From the NCBI GenBank assembly GCA_021156265.1, contig JAJNBR010000171.1, forward strand, positions 1 through 6,352: a DNA stretch of 6,352 bases, given 5' to 3'. Positions 1-6,352 of this stretch are shown here, piece by piece; the stretch's first letter is position 1, and every line of letters starts with the position of its first letter. The notes beneath the pieces were generated by a model. That model made no database searches, had not been told where the DNA came from, and saw only the letters and a program-made list of their open reading frames with translations. This DNA is from Flavipsychrobacter sp. (GTDB lineage: Bacteria > Bacteroidota > Bacteroidia > Chitinophagales > Chitinophagaceae). Position numbers and translations under genes: made by a program.

Positions 1-1
1 T

Positions 2-484
2 ATCGAAAGGTTGGAGGATGCCCTGCTGTTACAGAAGGAAAAAACTGCCTTAGCAAAAATCAGTATCCTGCGGCGCGAGGTTATGGTGATGCGTCGTTCC
101 ATAGCTCCGGTCCGTGAGCTGGTCAACGCCTTCATTCGCAGCGAAAGCGACTTGCTGGAAGAGCGACACGAGAAATACTATAAAGACGTTTATGACCACA
201 TTGTACAGGCTACAGAATATGTCGAGAACCACCGGGACATGCTCATGAACCTACAGGATCTCTCCATGAGCCAGATCAACCTTCGCATGAACGAGATCAT
301 GAAGGTGTTCACGCTGCTGGCGACCCTTATGGCACCCGCTACGGTTATAGGGGGCATATTCGGTATGAATTTCGATGTAATACCACTGGCGCACCACGCT
401 ATGGGTTTTTATGGTACGGTAGCTATCATGCTTTGTGTACCTCTGCTGATGTTGTTATGGTTTAAAAGAAAAGGTTGGTTTTAG
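2..484 (+). CDS. corA: CorA-family magnesium/divalent cation transporter, C-terminal part (5' end outside window)
   Basis: Partial gene: the frame is open from base 2, so the true start lies upstream of the window; the TTG at 11 is just an internal Leu codon. About 160 residues are visible. The first 95 or so are charged and helical with heptad-like spacing, matching the long stalk helix of CorA that leads into the pore. TM1 follows (visible residues about 101-120), ending in the signature Gly-Met-Asn at bases 362-370 (context IFGMNF). A short loop and TM2 (about 134-153) come next, then a basic C-terminus (KRKGWF). CorA proteins form homopentameric inner-membrane channels for Mg2+ (sometimes Co2+ or Ni2+), with GMN at the periplasmic mouth. 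The residue before GMN is Phe rather than the common Tyr, and the loop after it is His-rich (LAHHAMG) without the usual acidic residue. It lies on the same strand as the glycosyltransferase downstream but is probably functionally unrelated to it. The family call is firm; the ion is not determined. Confidence 0.93.
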   Translation: MERLEDALLLQKEKTALAKISILRREVMVMRRSIAPVRELVNAFIRSESDLLEERHEKYYKDVYDHIVQATEYVENHRDMLMNLQDLSMSQINLRMNEIMKVFTLLATLMAPATVIGGIFGMNFDVIPLAHHAMGFYGTVAIMLCVPLLMLLWFKRKGWF

Positions 485-495
485 TATTTTCTCCT

Positions 496-1383
496 ATGGT
501 TCAGCCTAAAGTAAGCATCATATTATGCACGTATAACCGGGCAAACTATCTTGATGAAACGATCAAGAGTATCATTGCGCAGACATTTGAAAACTGGGAA
601 CTGATGATTATCGACAATGGTTCTACCGACGGCACGGAGAAATTGATAAGGGAAATAGACGACCGCCGCATCATTTATGAAAAAACCGGCCGGCAAAGGA
701 TGGGGCCGGCAAAAAACAAAGGCATAAAAAAAGCTACCGGCGACCTTATAGCATTCATGGACGATGATGATCTGTGGATGCCTACAAAATTGGAAAAGCA
801 AGTAAATGCTTTTAAGGACTTTCCGGAAGCCGGCTTCTCTTACACAAACGGATATAACTTCCGAAATGATGACGAGATTATAGAGTTTTTTCTAGCTGAG
901 CGAGCCGGCGTTGAATATGGCAATATTTTTCAGTCTTATTGTATGGGTGAACGCGGAATATTTATTCAAACCGTGATGTGTCGTAAGGAGTGTGTTGAAC
1001 TTGCAGGATACTTCGGCGATGAGTTTTTTTTCACTGATTATACCTTTACCGGGAACCTGGCCTATCATTTTAACGTCATAATACTTAAGGAACCTTTACT
1101 GAAACGGCGTTTACATACCAGCAATAGCGGATTATATGTAGCATCTGAAGCAGTAGAAGAGCAAATAAGTGCTATGAAGCTATATAGACAAAAGGGGATG
1201 TTGCAAGCAGCGATAGCCCGAGAATCGATGTTTCTTACCCGTGTAAAAACCGGCAACGTGCTGGCTATAGAACGCCGTTTTGCGCATGCATTGAAAAGTT
1301 ACCTACAGGCTTGGCGCATAAAACCTTTTAGCATAATCCCATTAAAGAAGATATCGCGGCTTTTATTAACGCAAAGTAGATAA
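496..1383 (+). CDS. Family 2 (GT-A fold) glycosyltransferase
   Basis: Product of 295 residues, a normal length for a soluble GT2 enzyme; no membrane segment is seen. It should transfer a sugar from a nucleotide-sugar donor at the cytoplasmic face of the inner membrane. Seen in the sequence: N-terminal VSIILCTYNR (residues 6-15), the nucleotide-binding IIDNGSTDGT (38-47), RNKG-like AKNKGIKKATGD (72-83), and the metal-binding acidic run FMDDDDLW (87-94), which serves as the DXD motif. The segment FTDYTF (179-184) aligns by position with the ED-containing catalytic-base region of this family, making Asp181 a candidate base. RLHTSNSG (205-212) resembles the RxHxxN element that often follows. The ATG at 496 is preferred. 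An in-frame TTG at 475 would add seven poorly conserved residues and overlap the corA end by 10 bases, and the conserved beta-strand begins about six residues after the ATG. The C-terminal 70 residues are basic and helical, possibly membrane-associating. Donor and acceptor sugars cannot be told from sequence. Confidence 0.9.
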   Translation: MVQPKVSIILCTYNRANYLDETIKSIIAQTFENWELMIIDNGSTDGTEKLIREIDDRRIIYEKTGRQRMGPAKNKGIKKATGDLIAFMDDDDLWMPTKLEKQVNAFKDFPEAGFSYTNGYNFRNDDEIIEFFLAERAGVEYGNIFQSYCMGERGIFIQTVMCRKECVELAGYFGDEFFFTDYTFTGNLAYHFNVIILKEPLLKRRLHTSNSGLYVASEAVEEQISAMKLYRQKGMLQAAIARESMFLTRVKTGNVLAIERRFAHALKSYLQAWRIKPFSIIPLKKISRLLLTQSR

Positions 1384-1451
1384 GATCTACATACCATGCC
1401 TTTTCACACGCCGAAATTACTGTTACGTCGCAGTTTCCGCGGGTTTATAGC

Positions 1452-1467
1452 AAATACTTCCGTATTT
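1452..1467 (+). other. Small AT-rich inverted repeat, possible weak terminator
   Basis: AAATAC (1452-1457) and GTATTT (1462-1467) are perfect inverted complements around a TTCC loop, and the T-run continues to 1469. It lies in the 104-base gap between the GT2 gene and the first radical SAM gene. A six-pair stem with a single G-C pair is thin for an intrinsic terminator. Its right arm also overlaps TATTTTTA (1463-1470), which partly resembles the Bacteroidetes -7 box TAnnTTTG. It may therefore mark a boundary between transcripts, or may be chance. Nothing else is recognised in this gap. Confidence 0.2.
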
Positions 1468-1487
1468 TTAGAGTAGCCTAAAAAGGG

Positions 1488-2936
1488 ATGCGCGTACTTT
1501 TTACACATTCATATTTCTTACGATTTGACCCGAAACAATGGGGTATGATGCAACCTTATGCCCCGTTGGGAACTATGTACGCGGCCGCATTTTTACGGGA
1601 CCATGGTTACGAGGTACGATTACATGATGTAATGTTTGCCGAAAGTCCCGACACTCTTGGGCCGGTGCTGGCGGATTTCCGACCGGATGTATTAGTTATT
1701 TACGACGACGGTTTCAACTACCTCACCAAAATGTGCCTCACTAATATGCGTGAGGCTGCGTTTAAAATGAGTGAAATGGCCAGGGCAGCAGGCTGTAAAG
1801 TGATCGCATCTTCATCCGACTCGACCGACCATTTTGAAAAATACCTCGATCATTGCGCCGACTACGTCATTATAGGAGAAGCAGAACAAACGCTGCTCGA
1901 ACTGGCAGAGTCCATTCGCAAAAACAGTAATGACTGGTTCGCTATTCCGGGTATTGCAACAAGAATTGATGGCGAAACCGTGAAAACGACTTCCCGTCAG
2001 GTAATGACGGACCTGGATGAAATGCCACTTCCTGCATGGGATCTCATAGACATCGAACAATACCGTGCTGCATGGCTAAAAAGCAGTGGCTACTTTTCCA
2101 TAAATATCGGCACTACGCGTGGTTGCCCCTTCAAGTGCAACTGGTGCGCGAAGCCGATTTATGGCAACAGGTATAATGCGCGAAGCCCGGAGAATGTAGT
2201 AAAGGAGCTAATGGTGCTCAAAGAAAACTATGGCTTTGACCATGTGTGGTTTTGCGATGACATTTTTGGCCTGAAGCCGGGATGGGTAACAAAATTTGCA
2301 GAACTGGTTGAAGCGCAAAACCTAAGATTCCGTTTCAAAATACAGTCGCGCGCCGACCTGTTATTGAAAGACGAGCAGATAGAACCTTTGGCAAGAGCCG
2401 GTTGCGACGTGGTTTGGATGGGGGCAGAGAGCGGGTCACAGAAAATACTCGACGCGATGGACAAGGGCACCACTATCGAACAGATAGCAAAAGCTACCGC
2501 CATGCTGAAACAGTATGGAATCCGGCCGGCATTCTTTCTACAATTCGGCTACCTTGGCGAAACTGCGGAAGATATCAGGAAGACACTGGCCATGGTGAAG
2601 AAACTTGTTCCGTCAGAGATTGGCGTATCGGTATCGTACCCACTGCCGGGCACGCGCTTTTACGAAAAAGTACGCGAGCAACTTGGTGATAAAACGAACT
2701 GGACAGACAGCGATGAACTCGCATTGATGTTCGAAAATACATACCCACGCGAATTTTATAAACGTCTGCACAGGTATGTGCATAGCTTTTATCGCAACGT
2801 AAGAGCGATCGATAATCTTAAAAATGGGATCGTTAGCCGAAATTTTACACGCCGGTTACTGATGACGCTGCTTAAGCTGCCGTTCTATTCTATCAGTGCG
2901 GCGCGATATAGAATGAAACTGAAAGAACTCAGGTAG
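1488..2936 (+). CDS. B12-binding-domain radical SAM protein (first of tandem pair)
   Basis: Product of 482 residues with the three-part layout of cobalamin-type (class B) radical SAM enzymes. Residues 1-140 are a Rossmann-like cobalamin-binding-type domain (PLGTMYAAAFLRDHGYEV at 26-43, YVIIGEAEQTLLE at 126-138). The radical SAM TIM-barrel core spans about 200-400, and a helical C-terminal tail about 410-482. The [4Fe-4S] motif is CX3CX2C at Cys213, Cys217 and Cys220 (bases 2124-2147), preceded by TTRG. Other core signatures are FCDDIF (255-260), the GAESGSQ stretch (312-318) contacting SAM, and GYLGET (354-359) where GYPGET is usual. Relatives use SAM and often methylcobalamin for C-methylation or other radical chemistry. 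No DxHxxG cobalt-ligand motif is seen, and the usual Gly-Gly near residue 108 is replaced by a serine run (ASSSDS), so cobalamin binding, if it occurs, is probably base-off/His-off or atypical. The ATG at 1488 directly follows an A/G-rich run. The next gene is a paralogue 20 bases downstream. Substrate unknown; family call firm. Confidence 0.92.
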   Translation: MRVLFTHSYFLRFDPKQWGMMQPYAPLGTMYAAAFLRDHGYEVRLHDVMFAESPDTLGPVLADFRPDVLVIYDDGFNYLTKMCLTNMREAAFKMSEMARAAGCKVIASSSDSTDHFEKYLDHCADYVIIGEAEQTLLELAESIRKNSNDWFAIPGIATRIDGETVKTTSRQVMTDLDEMPLPAWDLIDIEQYRAAWLKSSGYFSINIGTTRGCPFKCNWCAKPIYGNRYNARSPENVVKELMVLKENYGFDHVWFCDDIFGLKPGWVTKFAELVEAQNLRFRFKIQSRADLLLKDEQIEPLARAGCDVVWMGAESGSQKILDAMDKGTTIEQIAKATAMLKQYGIRPAFFLQFGYLGETAEDIRKTLAMVKKLVPSEIGVSVSYPLPGTRFYEKVREQLGDKTNWTDSDELALMFENTYPREFYKRLHRYVHSFYRNVRAIDNLKNGIVSRNFTRRLLMTLLKLPFYSISAARYRMKLKELR

Positions 2937-2956
2937 CGAAGGTTTGAAGACACGGA

Positions 2957-4342
2957 ATGAAGATATTACTCACACACGGTTATTTTTTGCAGGAGGATCC
3001 TAAGGAGCTTCAAATAATGAAGCCTTATGTTCCCCTGGGCATACTTTATATATCGGCCTATCTTGAAAAAATGGGCTATGAAAATGATGTATTTGACTCA
3101 ACATTCCAGTCGTTTCCGGCACTCACGGTACGGATATTAAATGATGTGCCTGGTGTTATCGGTATTTATACGAACCTGATGACGAAAATAAACGTGCTGA
3201 AAATTATTCAGTTCGTTAGATCAACATCATCGTTACAACACATTAAGATTGTCCTGGGTGGTCCTGAGGTGAGAAATCATGCAAATGATTTCCTGCTGTA
3301 TGGCGCAGATATCATTGTTTTTGGCGAAGGTGAGCAGACAATGCTTGAAGTGGTGAAGTGCATCGAGCACAAAGGTGATCTGAGTGAAGTAAATGGCATA
3401 GCTTTTAAGGATAGCAATGCTACAATTATCCGGACAGGAGAACGGTCATTGAACAAAGAGATAGACGAACTGCCGGCACCTAACCGTAAAAAGGTAGATT
3501 TAAATAAGTACCTGTCTACCTGGAAGGACAAGCATGGCTACAGCACCATCAACCTGAGCTCGATGCGGGGATGCCCATATACATGTAAATGGTGTAGCCG
3601 TGCAGTCTATGGACAAAGTTACCGTCGTCGCAAAGCATCGCTTGTAGTTGATGAGATAATAGAGCTCCAGTCAAAATACAAATTCGATGGCATTTGGTTC
3701 GTTGACGACGTTTTCACCGTAAGTCATAAATGGCTGGAGGAATTTGCCGGACAGATAACTGAACGAGGAGTTAATGTGCGATACGAATGCATATCGCGCG
3801 CCGACAGATTGAACGACCACGTCATTGCTTTACTGAAAGCGAGTGGTTGTTTCCGGGTTTGGATAGGAGCGGAAAGTGGATCCCAACGGATAATTGACGC
3901 CATGGACAGACGCGTGGATGTTGAAGAAACCAGGCTAATGATCAACAAAGTGAAAGCAGCAGGCATGGAAGCCGGTACTTTTATAATGTTAGGTTATCCC
4001 GGCGAGACTGAGGAGGACATTGTATCAACTATGCAACACCTCAAAAGTTCGCTTCCTGACCAGTTCACAATTACAATTACTTACCCCATTAAGGGCACGC
4101 CATTGTATGCTGAGGTGGAAAAAGATTTCCTTACGCATTTGCCATGGGACATGTCGACAGACCGCGATATAGATTTCAAGCGCGAATATCCGCGCGAATA
4201 TTATGATCATGCAGTGAAATGGGTTTCAAACGAAGTGCTGTCAAAAAAGTTTGCCAGAAACAAACAGTTCAAATCGGCGGTTATTTGTAAGCTCACCGCC
4301 TGGAAATACAGGTACTTCATGCGAAAAGTAAAAACGGCCTAG
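2957..4342 (+). CDS. B12-binding-domain radical SAM protein (second of tandem pair)
   Basis: Product of 461 residues, paralogous to the preceding gene over its whole length. Shared elements include the start (K/R-x-L-x-TH-x-YFL, then MxPYxPLG at about 21-28), the iron-sulfur motif and the YPREYY tail (411-416; YPREFY in the partner). The cobalamin-type domain (1-135) keeps the expected Gly-Gly (VLGGPE, 99-104) and ends in VFGEGEQTMLE (121-131). CX3CX2C is at Cys206, Cys210 and Cys213 (bases 3572-3595), preceded by SMRG. Core motifs are FVDDVF (248-253), IGAESGSQ (303-310) and canonical GYPGET (346-351). DxHxxG is absent here as well. The expected role is radical SAM chemistry, perhaps cobalamin-assisted methyl transfer, in the cytoplasm on a glycan, lipid or small-molecule intermediate. 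It starts 20 bases after its paralogue's stop, and its own stop is one base before the next start, so co-transcription is very likely. Start ATG at 2957 is supported because the paralogue's conserved N-terminus aligns from the first residue. Confidence 0.92.
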   Translation: MKILLTHGYFLQEDPKELQIMKPYVPLGILYISAYLEKMGYENDVFDSTFQSFPALTVRILNDVPGVIGIYTNLMTKINVLKIIQFVRSTSSLQHIKIVLGGPEVRNHANDFLLYGADIIVFGEGEQTMLEVVKCIEHKGDLSEVNGIAFKDSNATIIRTGERSLNKEIDELPAPNRKKVDLNKYLSTWKDKHGYSTINLSSMRGCPYTCKWCSRAVYGQSYRRRKASLVVDEIIELQSKYKFDGIWFVDDVFTVSHKWLEEFAGQITERGVNVRYECISRADRLNDHVIALLKASGCFRVWIGAESGSQRIIDAMDRRVDVEETRLMINKVKAAGMEAGTFIMLGYPGETEEDIVSTMQHLKSSLPDQFTITITYPIKGTPLYAEVEKDFLTHLPWDMSTDRDIDFKREYPREYYDHAVKWVSNEVLSKKFARNKQFKSAVICKLTAWKYRYFMRKVKTA

Positions 4343-4343
4343 C

Positions 4344-5411
4344 GTGTCAGCTCCATTATCACATCTGCTGGTAGTAACACCTGGGTTTGCCGCTAGTGAG
4401 GAAGATACCGCCTCTATCCCCGCTGTGCAGCAATTTGTGTTAAGCTTTAGAAAAGTATATCCCCAGGTTCGTATTAGCGTTATCAGCTTTCATTACCCGT
4501 ATAAAAAAGATGAGTATTGCTGGCATGGCGCCAATGTCTATGCAATAAGCAATAAACATGCCGGCGGTATAAGAAAAGTTCTGTCTTTTTCGCGCTTTAT
4601 GCGGATCGGGCGAAGGATAAACAGAAGCACACCGATAGATGGCATACTTTGCTTATGGCTTACAGATAGTACGTTAGCTGGTAAGCTATTGGCGAAAAAA
4701 TTGAATGTTCCATGGTTGGTTTGGATGCACGGACAAGATGCAAAAGCTGATAACAAATACGTGCGTATCGTCAATCCACCAATGGCCCAGCTCGCAGCCA
4801 TATCACCGCAGCAATCGCAGCTGTTTGAAGCTAATTTTCAGAACCGCCCAGGGTACATAATTCAGAACGGCATCAACCCGGAAATATTTCCCGAGTTAAA
4901 TACCGGTAAGCGGGAAATTGATCTGCTGGCCGTTGGGTCACTTATTCCACTGAAACAGTATCATCAATTCATTGAGTTGGTTTGTCATCTTAAAAACGTG
5001 GGCCATCCCAACGTCAAAGCCGTTTTGATAGGAAATGGAGAATTGGAAACTGAGTTAAGAGCGCTGATAAAACAATACGACCTTGACGAAACGATTTTCT
5101 GCGAAGGTCGTTTGTCGCACAGCGAAGTGCTGGAGATAATGAACAACGCCAGGATATTTGTGCATCCTTCCAGTTACGAGGGTCATAGCACCGTGATGTT
5201 GGAAGCCCTCTATTCAGGGTGCCGCGTTATATCATTTCTTCCCGCCGGTACGGGAGTAATTGAGAATTTTGAACGTTGTGCCGATCTTGAGGAGATGAAA
5301 CAAGCTGGTGATCGCCTTCTTAGCACAACACTATCATACAGGAGGATAACCGTATCGGTTATGGATGACAGCGCAAGGCAAATAAAGCAGATATTTGACC
5401 TTATGAAATAG
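4344..5411 (+). CDS. Family 4 (GT-B fold) glycosyltransferase
   Basis: Product of 355 residues, typical of GT4 retaining glycosyltransferases. The N-terminal acceptor-side domain (about 1-180) begins with hydrophobic LLVVTPGF (8-15) and contains LVWMHGQDA (125-133), the usual His-Gly element. The linker has IIQNGIN (172-178), the common 'NGVD'-type turn. The C-terminal donor-binding domain opens with LLAVGSLIPLKQ (194-205), continues with AVLIGNGELE (226-235) and FCEGRLSHSEV (252-262), and carries the EX7E motif at Glu279 and Glu287 (SSYEGHSTVMLEAL), which positions the nucleotide sugar. No signal peptide; likely peripheral at the cytoplasmic membrane. The start is GTG at 4344, one base after the stop of the radical SAM gene. 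No ATG lies nearby in frame, and the first conserved strand follows within eight residues, so GTG is the best choice and translation is probably coupled to the gene before. Sugar specificity is unknown. The segment after about 305 is short and less conserved. Confidence 0.9.
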   Translation: MSAPLSHLLVVTPGFAASEEDTASIPAVQQFVLSFRKVYPQVRISVISFHYPYKKDEYCWHGANVYAISNKHAGGIRKVLSFSRFMRIGRRINRSTPIDGILCLWLTDSTLAGKLLAKKLNVPWLVWMHGQDAKADNKYVRIVNPPMAQLAAISPQQSQLFEANFQNRPGYIIQNGINPEIFPELNTGKREIDLLAVGSLIPLKQYHQFIELVCHLKNVGHPNVKAVLIGNGELETELRALIKQYDLDETIFCEGRLSHSEVLEIMNNARIFVHPSSYEGHSTVMLEALYSGCRVISFLPAGTGVIENFERCADLEEMKQAGDRLLSTTLSYRRITVSVMDDSARQIKQIFDLMK

Positions 5412-5417
5412 TGCTCT

Positions 5418-6134
5418 ATGATAATAATAGCTAACCCCACCCAATACAAAGAGAAAGAGGACCTGTACGTAAACGTTCGCACTGCCGAAGGCCGTATACC
5501 CGATGACAGATCCCTCAAGCTATTACCTGATGTTACTGACAGCAGTTCGCATATAAATGAGTGGCCAATGCGGAAGCAGAGCTTCGCGCGCTTTACTGAC
5601 TATCTTAAAAGAAAATTTGGTGGACGTACGTTAAATATCCTTGATGTCGGTTGCGGAAACGGATGGATGTGCCATCGGCTATCCGAAAAAGGACATAGAG
5701 TTACAGGTGTTGACCTTAACCTGGCAGAGCTGGAACAAGCTGAACGGGTATTTGGTAGCAACTCGCAGTTGCAATGGGTATATGCCGATATTATGGAGGA
5801 TGCTATACCTGGCGCGCCTTTTGACATCGTTTTGTTTTCTGCCAGCTGTCAATATTTCAGCAATTTAAGTGAGCTCACAGATGAGGTGAAAGGACTTCTT
5901 TCCAACAGCGGCGAGATTCATTTGCTGGATTCCGTTTTTTACAAAACCTCACAGCTTTATGAGGCAAAAGCCCGTAGTATTGATTATTACAGCAGATTGG
6001 GTTACCCTGCTATGGCAGCGTACTATTTTCACCATACAACAGATGAGCTAAAGCGTTGTGGCTATAAAAAGCTGTATCCGGGTCTTTTTTCTTTTCACAG
6101 CCCACTGCAATGGTGGATGTGTTCAAAACATTAA
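5418..6134 (+). CDS. Class I SAM-dependent methyltransferase
   Basis: Product of 238 residues with a Rossmann-like SAM-binding domain from about 72 to 172. Motif I is ILDVGCGNGWM (74-84). The acidic residue that holds the SAM ribose is Asp99 in VTGVDLN (95-101). YADIME (122-127) fits the adenine-contacting motif, FDIVLFSASCQYF (135-147) is motif IV-like, and LLSNSGEIHLLDS (160-172) the post-motif strand. The first 65 residues are a distinct extension with regularly placed charged or aromatic residues (VRTAEGRIPDD at 20-30, LLP at 35-37, HINEWPMRKQSF at 45-56). From memory this resembles a recurrent N-terminal module of a methyltransferase subfamily found near glycosyltransferases. The C-terminal part (185-238) is aromatic-rich and may form the substrate lid. 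It starts six bases after the GT4 stop, so it is the last gene of the operon. Likely an O-, N- or C-methyltransferase on the product of the cluster; the acceptor atom cannot be read from sequence. Confidence 0.88.
   Translation: MIIIANPTQYKEKEDLYVNVRTAEGRIPDDRSLKLLPDVTDSSSHINEWPMRKQSFARFTDYLKRKFGGRTLNILDVGCGNGWMCHRLSEKGHRVTGVDLNLAELEQAERVFGSNSQLQWVYADIMEDAIPGAPFDIVLFSASCQYFSNLSELTDEVKGLLSNSGEIHLLDSVFYKTSQLYEAKARSIDYYSRLGYPAMAAYYFHHTTDELKRCGYKKLYPGLFSFHSPLQWWMCSKH
6131..6134. other. Interlocked convergent stop codons (TTAA)
   Basis: The palindrome TTAA supplies TAA to both strands: plus-strand 6132-6134 ends the methyltransferase and minus-strand 6133-6131 ends the convergent partial gene. 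There is no intergenic DNA and hence no dedicated terminator between them. Transcripts of both genes must end inside, or run antisense into, the opposing coding region. The plus-strand reading is certain; the minus-strand role depends on the convergent gene being real. Confidence 0.55.
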
Positions 6135-6352
6135 GCGTTGAATTGCAGCTTCAGCTGGCGCAAAACTTTCTTCTGATAATTTGCAGGGTGGTTTTTTGAA
6201 ACATACCAACGTGTTTTCATGGCAAGGTCATAATCCTCCATGGGGTAATTTTTTCGCTGCCATTTATACCTCCACCAGGTATCGGTTATGGTCATTAAAC
6301 CCTTATTTAGATAAGAGGCCGCGAGGAGGTCAATAAATTTTTCCGACAGGTT
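6131..6352 (-). CDS. Hypothetical protein, C-terminal 73 residues (5' end outside window)
   Basis: On the minus strand one frame stays open from the right edge (6352) down to a TAA read from 6133-6131, giving 73 residues. Support for a real gene: the frame is uninterrupted, composition is protein-like with many aromatic and charged residues (TDTWWRYKWQRKNYP, then MEDYDLAMKTRWYVSKN), and convergent placement accounts for the otherwise empty 218 bases after the methyltransferase. The visible part begins with an amphipathic helix-like stretch (EKFIDLLAASYLNKG) and ends with a basic tail (YQKKVLRQLKLQFNA). No signature motif, membrane segment or signal can be seen, and I do not recognise the family. 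Its stop codon shares two bases with the methyltransferase stop, so the transcripts converge with no spacer. The start must lie beyond the window; internal ATGs are not favoured because the frame continues upstream of them. Confidence 0.6.
   Translation of the reverse strand, partial: NLSEKFIDLLAASYLNKGLMTITDTWWRYKWQRKNYPMEDYDLAMKTRWYVSKNHPANYQKKVLRQLKLQFNA

Noticed and set aside
475..495. TTG at 475 as the start of the GT2 gene
   Set aside because: It would overlap the corA stop and add seven non-conserved residues; the ATG at 496 sits right before the conserved first strand.
1434..1470. Possible Bacteroidetes promoter (TATTTTTA at 1463 as a -7 box, with TTT-containing sites near 1434 or 1444 as the -33 element)
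   Set aside because: The -7 match is incomplete (final A, not G), neither upstream site has both the right sequence and the usual spacing, and the AT-rich context makes chance matches likely.
2402..2689. A 95-codon plus-strand frame starting with ATG inside the first radical SAM gene
   Set aside because: It lies wholly inside the conserved radical SAM core in another frame and has no protein-like motifs; it is an out-of-frame shadow.
4180..4201. Ten-base direct repeat GCGCGAATAT, two copies offset by 12 bases
   Set aside because: It lies in frame in the second radical SAM gene and simply encodes REYP-REYY. The YPRE part is conserved in the paralogue, so this is coding sequence, not a regulatory repeat.
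5210..5518. A 102-codon minus-strand frame across the GT4-methyltransferase junction
   Set aside because: It is antisense to the GT4 donor domain and the methyltransferase start, both clearly coding; its translation is rich in Ser, Arg and Ile with no recognisable domain.
1..6352. Search for mobile elements, tRNAs, CRISPR repeats, retron or other defence modules
   Set aside because: No transposase, integrase, terminal repeats, regularly spaced repeats, tRNA-like cloverleaf or reverse transcriptase motifs were seen; nearly all bases belong to conventional enzyme genes.

Overview
The window looks like a piece of a Bacteroidetes chromosome, possibly Chitinophagaceae or Sphingobacteriaceae-like. 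This is an inference from mid-40s GC judged by eye, A-rich rather than Shine-Dalgarno-type start contexts, and protein style. There are no RNA genes, insertion sequences, CRISPR repeats or phage genes visible. Coding density is very high; the longest gap is about 104 bases (1384-1487).

Layout. Bases 2-484 are the C-terminal end of a CorA-type divalent cation channel that enters from the left edge. On the same strand follow five complete genes: a family 2 glycosyltransferase (496-1383), two tandem paralogous radical SAM proteins with N-terminal cobalamin-binding-like domains (1488-2936 and 2957-4342), a family 4 glycosyltransferase (4344-5411) and a class I SAM-dependent methyltransferase (5418-6134). 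The last four are separated by only 20, 1 and 6 bases and are almost certainly one transcript; the GT2 gene may belong to it too or may be read from the corA side. At 6131 a gene on the opposite strand ends (6131-6352, partial), and its stop codon is interlocked with that of the methyltransferase in the tetranucleotide TTAA.

How the genes may work together. Two glycosyltransferases of different folds (GT-A and GT-B), two B12-type radical SAM enzymes and a methyltransferase form a compact tailoring cassette. The simplest reading is assembly and modification (C-methylation or another radical modification, plus a conventional methylation) of a cell-surface glycan, glycolipid or small glycosylated metabolite. 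No Wzx/Wzy, nucleotide-sugar synthesis, NRPS/PKS or export gene lies in the window, so the product is unknown and the locus may extend outside it. The most interesting point is the radical SAM pair: same architecture, shared family signatures at both ends, but different cobalamin-domain motifs, suggesting duplication followed by functional split.
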